A DNA stretch of 49,037 nucleotides from Candidatus Amulumruptor caecigallinarius (GTDB taxonomy: Bacteria > Bacteroidota > Bacteroidia > Bacteroidales > Muribaculaceae). The stretch lies in assembly GCA_023665575.1 (NCBI GenBank), contig JAMPDQ010000010.1, forward strand, positions 1 through 49,037, read 5' to 3'. The notes beneath the pieces are model-generated. The model saw only the letters and a list, made by a program, of their open reading frames with translations, made no database searches and was not told the origin of the DNA. The position numbers and the translations under genes are program-made. Position 1 is the first letter of the stretch. Every line of letters starts with the position of its first letter. Shown piece after piece: positions 44,337 to 49,037 of this stretch.

Positions 44337-44565
44337 AGGCTCCATTCCCCAAAAAATGTTAAAGCAGGGACGGCCCATTTTTGCGCTAATTTGCTTCATC
44401 TCCTCGGTCACATAGTCCACTATGCTCCCTCAGAGATAAAGCATATTGATTTTAACTCTTTGAATCAGTCACATAGCCAGCCATGCTCCTGATTCTACAG
44501 TGCCAAACCCGGCTCTTGCGTGCGCCCCCAAATGTTAATTTTTTTCTGAAACAGACTCTTCACTA
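44337..44565. repeat. Family II repeat with both end types
   Basis: The left end, in reverse complement, reads CCGTCCCTGCTTTAACATTT and then GGGGAATGGAGCCTAA. The right end, in plus orientation, reads GCGCCCCCAAATGTTAATTT and then CTGAAACAGACTCTTC. The interior holds CTCCTCGGTCACATAGTCC, ATGCTCCCTCAGAGAT and a second CACATAGCCAGCCATGCTCC. With the two ends in inverted orientation the whole looks like an element with terminal inverted repeats. No gene is seen in the 44288-44606 gap. Confidence 0.75.
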
Positions 44566-44606
44566 CAAATATAATCTATTTCGGGCAAAATATCAATTCC
44601 CTTTTG

Positions 44607-46037
44607 TCAATGATTCGGAGCTTGCTTTTCTTCGCGGTTTTGTTTCTCCGGTTTCGATGAGGGCCAGGGGAATCCTGCCGGATTCAAAATCAGATGTATG
44701 TTTTTGCGCTTCAAGCGCACTCCAAGATATTCTGTGAGTTTCTTTTGTTGCTCCAAACTGAATTTTGTCGGTGCATTCACAAACACCATGTTGACAGTGT
44801 CGCTAAGCTGTTTTCCCACTGCTGATGCCAGCATCTGCGACATGGCTATGTCTTTGATTGTTGGAAACAGCACTTTGACTTCGGGTGCAACTCTCACACC
44901 ATCGTCGGAGAATTCCTCATGAAGCCTGATAACATTCTGCAACGAGTCTATTACATTCTGATTGGATGCAATTTCATTCTGCATTAGTTTATAGAATTTG
45001 TCGCTGTTCTCAAATTCGTTTGCATTGCTCATTGAAAATCCTTGCTTGATGTTCAGGATGGTGCCCCCGAGCCCCACACTGTCGAGCTTGTTCATCATGG
45101 CAAGTTGCAGCGAATCTTTCGGAAGTGCCTCTCCGATTAGCGTCACATCAATATATTTCTTTCCGCCCGACACATATTCTTTGTGTGTCAATACTTGTGT
45201 ATTTGGGAACACCATCTCTGTTTCAATAAATTGCGATGCCATATCAAGGAATCGGTTCTTTTGTATCATCACCACCGTGAGATACACGCTGACTGTGATT
45301 GTGCCGGCAATAATAACATACATCAATGCCTTTACACGTTTTGCACGCTTGTCATCCTGATACACTCTCTGCTTCAGCCCTATCATTTTCACGCCAATCC
45401 ATGTGGCGCACAAAATGAATATCATGTTGGTAAAAAAGAGATAGAGCGCACCGAGAAAGAAATGCATCTGCATTGTGGCAATTCCATATCCTGCCGTGCA
45501 CAGGGGAGGCATGAGCGATGTGGCAATTGCCACACCGGGCATAACCTGACCTTTGTTTTTCGATGCTATGCTGAGTATGCCCGCTGCTCCTCCGAACAGA
45601 GCCACAAACACATCATAAATTGATGGAGATGTGCGGGCGAGTAGCTGACTTGAGCCCTCATATTGCGGCGAGATAAGAAAATAGAGTGCTGAAGCGGCTA
45701 ACGAACCTATGACTGCCGCTGAAATATTTTTGAAACTTCGTCGCACAAGATCGAAGTCTTTCACGGCAATGCCAAGCCCGATTCCGATAATCGGACCCAT
45801 CAGCGGGGAAATGAGCATCGCACCGATTATTACCGGTATGCTGTTTGTGTTTAACCCGAGCGATGCCACTAAAATTGCGAATATCAGTGTCAGAAGGTTG
45901 CTCCCTCTGAATGAGACTCCCGAGCGTATGCTCAGCTCGATATCCTGTTGCGACTCGAGATCATTTTTTACATTGAAATAGGAGAAGATGTCTTCTTTCA
46001 GGGCCAGCACATGCTCGGCGAAAGCTTTTGTGTTCAT
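44607..46037 (-). CDS. DUF389 family membrane protein
   Basis: A 476-residue protein with about six membrane helices in residues 45-230. It contains the DUF389 signatures SFRGSNLLTLIFAILVASLG, IIGAMLISPLMGPIIGIG and GVAIATSLMPPLCTAGYGIA. A long soluble C-terminal part (about 235-476) with repeated alpha/beta segments follows. The function of the family is unknown. A basic, Glu/Lys/Gln-rich tail ends the chain. It lies 48 nt after nfnB and is probably cotranscribed. Confidence 0.92.
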   Translation of the reverse strand: MNTKAFAEHVLALKEDIFSYFNVKNDLESQQDIELSIRSGVSFRGSNLLTLIFAILVASLGLNTNSIPVIIGAMLISPLMGPIIGIGLGIAVKDFDLVRRSFKNISAAVIGSLAASALYFLISPQYEGSSQLLARTSPSIYDVFVALFGGAAGILSIASKNKGQVMPGVAIATSLMPPLCTAGYGIATMQMHFFLGALYLFFTNMIFILCATWIGVKMIGLKQRVYQDDKRAKRVKALMYVIIAGTITVSVYLTVVMIQKNRFLDMASQFIETEMVFPNTQVLTHKEYVSGGKKYIDVTLIGEALPKDSLQLAMMNKLDSVGLGGTILNIKQGFSMSNANEFENSDKFYKLMQNEIASNQNVIDSLQNVIRLHEEFSDDGVRVAPEVKVLFPTIKDIAMSQMLASAVGKQLSDTVNMVFVNAPTKFSLEQQKKLTEYLGVRLKRKNIHLILNPAGFPWPSSKPEKQNREEKQAPNH

Positions 46038-46084
46038 GTTGTCACATTATAGTGGAATATATTGTGATAACAAAGAAGTCAGCG

Positions 46085-47593
46085 TTACAGTTTTATATCG
46101 CTCATGGCTTTCTCAAAAGCAGAGGCCATGGAGGCCGCGGCTTTTCGCCCATCGCCCATTGCAAGTATCACAGTTGCCGGTCCTCTCACAATGTCCCCGC
46201 CGGCGTATATGGCCGGTGCGCTCGACTGCATTGAAGCATCATTCACCAATATCTCGCCTTTGCGGTTTAATGTCACTGTTTCCGAAAGCAGGGGAGGATT
46301 GGGCATATAGCCGACACTCACAATTACGAGGTCTACTTCAATGTCTTCCGTCGCTCCCGGAATAGGTTCGGGTGAACGGCGCCCGGAATCATCCGGCTCG
46401 CCGAGCTGCATCTTCTGCAAACGCATGGTTTTCAGATATCCCTTTTCGTCTGCTATATATTCAATCGGATTGCTGAGGGTCTTGAATTCCACACCCTCTT
46501 CGCGCGCATGTCTAATCTCTTCCTGACGTGCCGGCATCTCTTCCACACCTCGGCGATATATTATCATGGCTTTGTCAGCACCCATGCGCACGGCATATCT
46601 CACCGCGTCTATGGCGGTGTTGCCGCCTCCTATCACAGCCACTCTTTTTCCGTTGAGCGACACGCCGTTGATTCCGAATATGCCGGGACCAAGACAGTTG
46701 AGACGTATGAGATATTCGTTGGCGGTCATAACCCCCGGGATGTTTTCCCCTTTTATGCCCATAAATCTCGGTTTGCCCGCACCGGTGGCCACATACACCC
46801 CCTTATAGCCCATGGCCTGCAAATCATCAAATGTGAGCGTCTTGCCTATGAATGTGTCTTTCTGAAATTCCACGCCCATTATTTGAAGCCGCTTTATCTC
46901 ATGGTCTACTATCGCATTGGGAAGACAAAACTCCGGTATGCCATATTTCAGCACACCTCCGTATTGACTGAGAGCCTCGAACACTGTGACATTATATCCT
47001 CGCATGCACATATCGCCGGCGAATGTGAGTCCCGAGGGCCCAGACCCCACCACTGCCACCTTGATAGGGAAGAAGTGCCGGCGCTCTTTTCCGGCCTTAT
47101 TCCGGTTGGCGGAGCAATTATCTTCGCTTTCTTCATTCATGCGGTCGGTCACTTCCCGCTCAAAATCTGCGGCAAAACGCTCAAGGTTGCCGATTGAAAC
47201 GGGTGGCTTGCCCATCTTGTTGTAGATGCACATGGCCTCGCATTGATTTTCCTGGGGACATACGCGTCCGCAAACTGCCGGAAGCACTGTTGTGCGGTTA
47301 AGCACCTTTATTGCTTCTTTATAATCTTTGCGTTCTATATTTTTAATGAATCCCGGTATGTCGTTGTGCACCGGGCATCCTTTTATGCAGCCGGGGTCGG
47401 GACAATCTAGACAGCGTGTTGCCTCCAGCACTGCTTGCTGCATGCTCAGCCCTTCGTTCACTTCCATGTGTGTGGTGACGCGATAGTCAGCCGGAAGTTC
47501 CGGCATTTTCACGCGCGGAATCAATGTGCGCTCTTTGGGGGTGTGGGCGGCTCGCAATTTTTTCCGCCATTCTGATTCCCTGTCTGTTCTCAT
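46085..47593 (-). CDS. nfnB: NfnB, bifurcating ferredoxin:NADP oxidoreductase large subunit
   Basis: A 502-residue flavoprotein homologous to glutamate synthase small subunit (often labelled gltA). Two N-terminal [4Fe-4S] motifs are visible: C61, C64, C69, C73 (CLDCPDPGCIKGCP) and C108, C112, C118, C122 (CGRVCPQENQCEAMC). FAD binding is at VVGSGPSGLTFAGDM and NADP binding at VIGGGNTAIDAVRYA. There is no glutamate synthase large subunit here; the adjacent NfnA gene, overlapping by 4 nt, argues for the NADH-dependent reduced ferredoxin:NADP oxidoreductase complex. That links NADH, ferredoxin and NADPH pools in the cytoplasm. Confidence 0.9.
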   Translation of the reverse strand: MRTDRESEWRKKLRAAHTPKERTLIPRVKMPELPADYRVTTHMEVNEGLSMQQAVLEATRCLDCPDPGCIKGCPVHNDIPGFIKNIERKDYKEAIKVLNRTTVLPAVCGRVCPQENQCEAMCIYNKMGKPPVSIGNLERFAADFEREVTDRMNEESEDNCSANRNKAGKERRHFFPIKVAVVGSGPSGLTFAGDMCMRGYNVTVFEALSQYGGVLKYGIPEFCLPNAIVDHEIKRLQIMGVEFQKDTFIGKTLTFDDLQAMGYKGVYVATGAGKPRFMGIKGENIPGVMTANEYLIRLNCLGPGIFGINGVSLNGKRVAVIGGGNTAIDAVRYAVRMGADKAMIIYRRGVEEMPARQEEIRHAREEGVEFKTLSNPIEYIADEKGYLKTMRLQKMQLGEPDDSGRRSPEPIPGATEDIEVDLVIVSVGYMPNPPLLSETVTLNRKGEILVNDASMQSSAPAIYAGGDIVRGPATVILAMGDGRKAAASMASAFEKAMSDIKL

Positions 47594-48351
47594 ACAAATA
47601 GTCGTTGACGGTTATACAATTGGTCGAAATCCACCAGATGGGCATTGAAAATCGGGCCGTCAGTGCATGTCTGCTTCCTCTCTCCTCCCACTATCACACG
47701 GCATATGCCGCAAAGACCTATGCCGTCAATCATAAGCATGTTGAGCACACATTCCGATGGTATGCAGCGTATTTTGGTTTCTTCTGCGAGCCGTTTCATT
47801 ATAAGCGACGGACCCGACATCACAACTTTGTCAATGCTTTCATAATCCATGATGTTGCATGCTGATGAATAAAGGTCGGAATCTTCTGTTGTCACCACTT
47901 TGTCGCAATAGCTCTCTATGTCGGGCAAAAAGCATTGCGTGCGCGAAGAATGCTCCGACAGCACGGAATATATCTTGCATTTGAGTGAACGGGCATAATG
48001 CATCAACGGCAACAGCGGAACCACACCCGAACCATCTCCGAAAAAGAGAATTTTTGATTCTCTTTCTATTTTGGCCGGTTGTCCCAAAGGCCCCAGCATG
48101 TCGGGGAGGGATTCTCCCACACGAATTGCCTCAAGAATCTTGTCAAGACCATCTGCACGGTGAATAATCACATCAATCATTCCGCGCTCCTGATCGGATT
48201 CTATAATGGAGAAGGGTATACGGTGTCCGTCGCTGTAGAACTTGATGATCACGAACTGGCCGGGTTGATATTTTGTAGCAATGCGTGGATTATAAATCTT
48301 CAGCTTTGCCGTCTTGTCGGAATATGGAGTAATGCTTATAATTTCATTCAT
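47590..48351 (-). CDS. nfnA: NfnA, FAD/[2Fe-2S] small subunit
   Basis: A 253-residue ferredoxin-NADP reductase-like protein with an FAD-binding barrel (HRIPFSIIESD), an NAD-binding fold (FGDGSGVVPLLPLMHYA) and a C-terminal [2Fe-2S] site. The cluster ligands read D209, C214, C217 and C229 (MIDGIGLCGICRVIVGG, TCTDGPIF). An Asp in place of the first Cys is, as I recall, the arrangement of Thermotoga NfnA and separates it from PyrK-type subunits. The stop overlaps the nfnB start by 4 nt. The leader contains a family I element. Confidence 0.92.
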   Translation of the reverse strand: MNEIISITPYSDKTAKLKIYNPRIATKYQPGQFVIIKFYSDGHRIPFSIIESDQERGMIDVIIHRADGLDKILEAIRVGESLPDMLGPLGQPAKIERESKILFFGDGSGVVPLLPLMHYARSLKCKIYSVLSEHSSRTQCFLPDIESYCDKVVTTEDSDLYSSACNIMDYESIDKVVMSGPSLIMKRLAEETKIRCIPSECVLNMLMIDGIGLCGICRVIVGGERKQTCTDGPIFNAHLVDFDQLYNRQRLFV

Positions 48352-48396
48352 GCCCGAGTTTTTAATATCACTTCATTGTTAGATTCCAATAATCCA

Positions 48397-48569
48397 AACT
48401 CAAGTTTTGCAAGTTGCAAGCAACTTGGAATCTTGAAGGTTAGAGTTAGGAAGTTAGGAAGGTTAGTGAGGCAACCATTGTAAAACTACAATGTAATTGT
48501 TGCAAAAAAACAACCTATAACCTCTAACCTTATTGCTTTTCGCAAGTTGCAAACTTGCGAAAGTTGAAT
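48397..48569 (+). repeat. Family I palindromic element, direct copy
   Basis: A 173-bp near-palindrome. The left arm AACTCAAGTTTTGCAAGTTG matches the reverse complement of the right arm (TTCAACTTTCGCAAGTTTGC). The centre CATTGTAAAACTACAATG is nested inside GCAAC/GTTGC. It aligns along its length with 11607-11776. The rest of the gap to the rubredoxin gene (48570-48748) is AT-rich, with no feature I can name. Confidence 0.88.
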
Positions 48570-48748
48570 AATCCAAATTTAACAATTACTTTTGATATCC
48601 CCAAGCAAATCAAAAAAATTAATGCAACTTTATGTAACAGGGTATGAGCCTCCATTGTTTGTTTGTGTGCATTAATACGCATGAAAAGCTTCGAACCATA
48701 TACGCCCGTATTTGTTGTAAGAATAAGTTTGATTAATTATTTTGTATT

Positions 48749-48910
48749 ATGGATAAGTATGTATGTGAAGTATGCGATTGGGTTTACGACCCCGCAGTAG
48801 GCGACCCGGATGGTGGCATCGCTCCAGGTGTGAAATTTGAAGACCTTCCCGACGACTGGGTATGCCCGGTTTGTGGTGTTGGTAAGGATCAGTTTAAAAA
48901 AATTGATTGA
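48749..48910 (+). CDS. Rubredoxin
   Basis: A 53-residue electron carrier with one iron held by C6, C9, C39 and C42 ([12 protein letters not shown] and [13 protein letters not shown]), the textbook positions. The conserved DPDGGIAPG turn and the aromatic core (Y4, Y13, F30, W37, F49) are all present. It accepts electrons from ferredoxin- or NAD(P)H-linked reductases and passes them to rubrerythrin or flavodiiron oxidase partners, none of which lie in the window. It stands alone between a family I copy on its left and an oppositely oriented copy starting at 49009. Confidence 0.96.
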   Translation: MDKYVCEVCDWVYDPAVGDPDGGIAPGVKFEDLPDDWVCPVCGVGKDQFKKID

Positions 48911-48923
48911 TTGTTGAAAATTT

Positions 48924-48950
48924 AGGTTCCATTCCCCAAAAATGTCAAAG
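48924..48950 (-). repeat. Family II end (GGAATGG type), inverted
   Basis: In reverse complement this reads CCCTGCTTTGACATTTTTGG, then GGAATGGAACCTAA, nearly the same as the left end of the element at 44337. The remainder of the element appears to be lost. Confidence 0.65.
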
Positions 48951-49008
48951 CAGGGGCGGTCGATGCCAATATTTCTTTATCAGAATGAAGCATTAATTTA
49001 AATTTGTA

Positions 49009-49037
49009 ATTCAACTTTCGCAAGTTTGCAACTTGCG
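49009..49037 (-). repeat. Family I element cut by the window edge
   Basis: ATTCAACTTTCGCAAGTTTG continuing with CAACTTGCG matches the first 29 nt of the inverted-orientation family I element (as at 5376). The copy continues beyond the window. Confidence 0.75.

Noticed and set aside
46508-47197. A 229-codon plus-strand frame opposite nfnB
   Set aside because: Shadow of nfnB. It is unusually His-rich, as expected from reading a biased coding strand backwards.
46085-47593. Glutamate synthase small subunit as the true function
   Set aside because: No large subunit gene is present. The 4-nt overlap with an Asp/3-Cys NfnA gene favours the Nfn complex.
48352-48748. Additional small gene between nfnA and rubredoxin
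   Set aside because: Frames there run through the palindromic repeat and show no protein-like composition.

Overview
The window is a chromosomal segment of an anaerobic Bacteroidales bacterium, plausibly Muribaculaceae or a close relative. The family placement is an inference from gene content. Evidence for Bacteroidales is the set of families present (GH97, DUF6377-type lipoprotein regulator, DUF5686, DUF4293, archaeal/eukaryal-type ProS, CcsBA fusion, NfnAB) and several exact Bacteroidetes-type promoters (TTTG or TTG, about 19-20 nt, then TAnnTTTG). Rubredoxin, the Nfn pair and a YtfE-like di-iron domain suit an anaerobe that meets oxygen or NO stress. I see no prophage, CRISPR array, transposase gene or rRNA.

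Layout. 1-1017: tRNA-Ser(CGA) on the minus strand with its own promoter and terminator, then an AT-rich gap. 1018-5011: membrane TPR/HTH regulator and a GH97 glucosidase. 5726-11488: L,D-transpeptidase, then ftsK, a LolA-like carrier and trxB. 11971-14007: dCMP deaminase and an S41 C-terminal processing protease, convergent with alaS (minus). 17367-19131: M23 peptidase and MerR regulator, convergent with a CYTH protein. 19359-25824: DUF5686 outer-membrane protein, polyprenol-phosphate mannosyltransferase-like GT2, NlpE-like lipoprotein, a two-gene ThrE-type exporter, and a UbiA-family prenyltransferase.

25929-33611 is the most distinctive block. A LuxR-type regulator carries a YtfE-like di-iron domain with all six expected ligand positions. 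It is transcribed away from a porin, an imelysin lipoprotein, a di-haem c-type oxidoreductase/peroxidase lipoprotein and a CcsBA cytochrome c synthase. Back-to-back promoters and a 16-bp palindrome at the porin transcription start lie between them. The parts suggest an iron- or redox-controlled envelope module in which CcsBA attaches haem to the di-haem enzyme. That functional link is inference.

33990-40773: DUF4293 protein, proS, dipeptidyl peptidase IV, an unknown membrane protein, miaA. 40796-48351, minus strand: dapA-dnaG-PAS, and nfnA-nfnB-DUF389. A 53-residue rubredoxin gene lies at 48749-48910.

Gaps between genes hold two families of dispersed repeats. Family I is a nearly palindromic element of about 172 bp: three complete copies, one half copy and one copy cut by the right edge. 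Two copies share the same downstream flank but lie in opposite orientation. Family II is a 125-230 bp element whose outer end is a 20-nt motif (ATGAAACAGACTCTAA type, or a GGGGAATGGAGCCTAA variant). Shortened forms of that motif lie just upstream of many genes.
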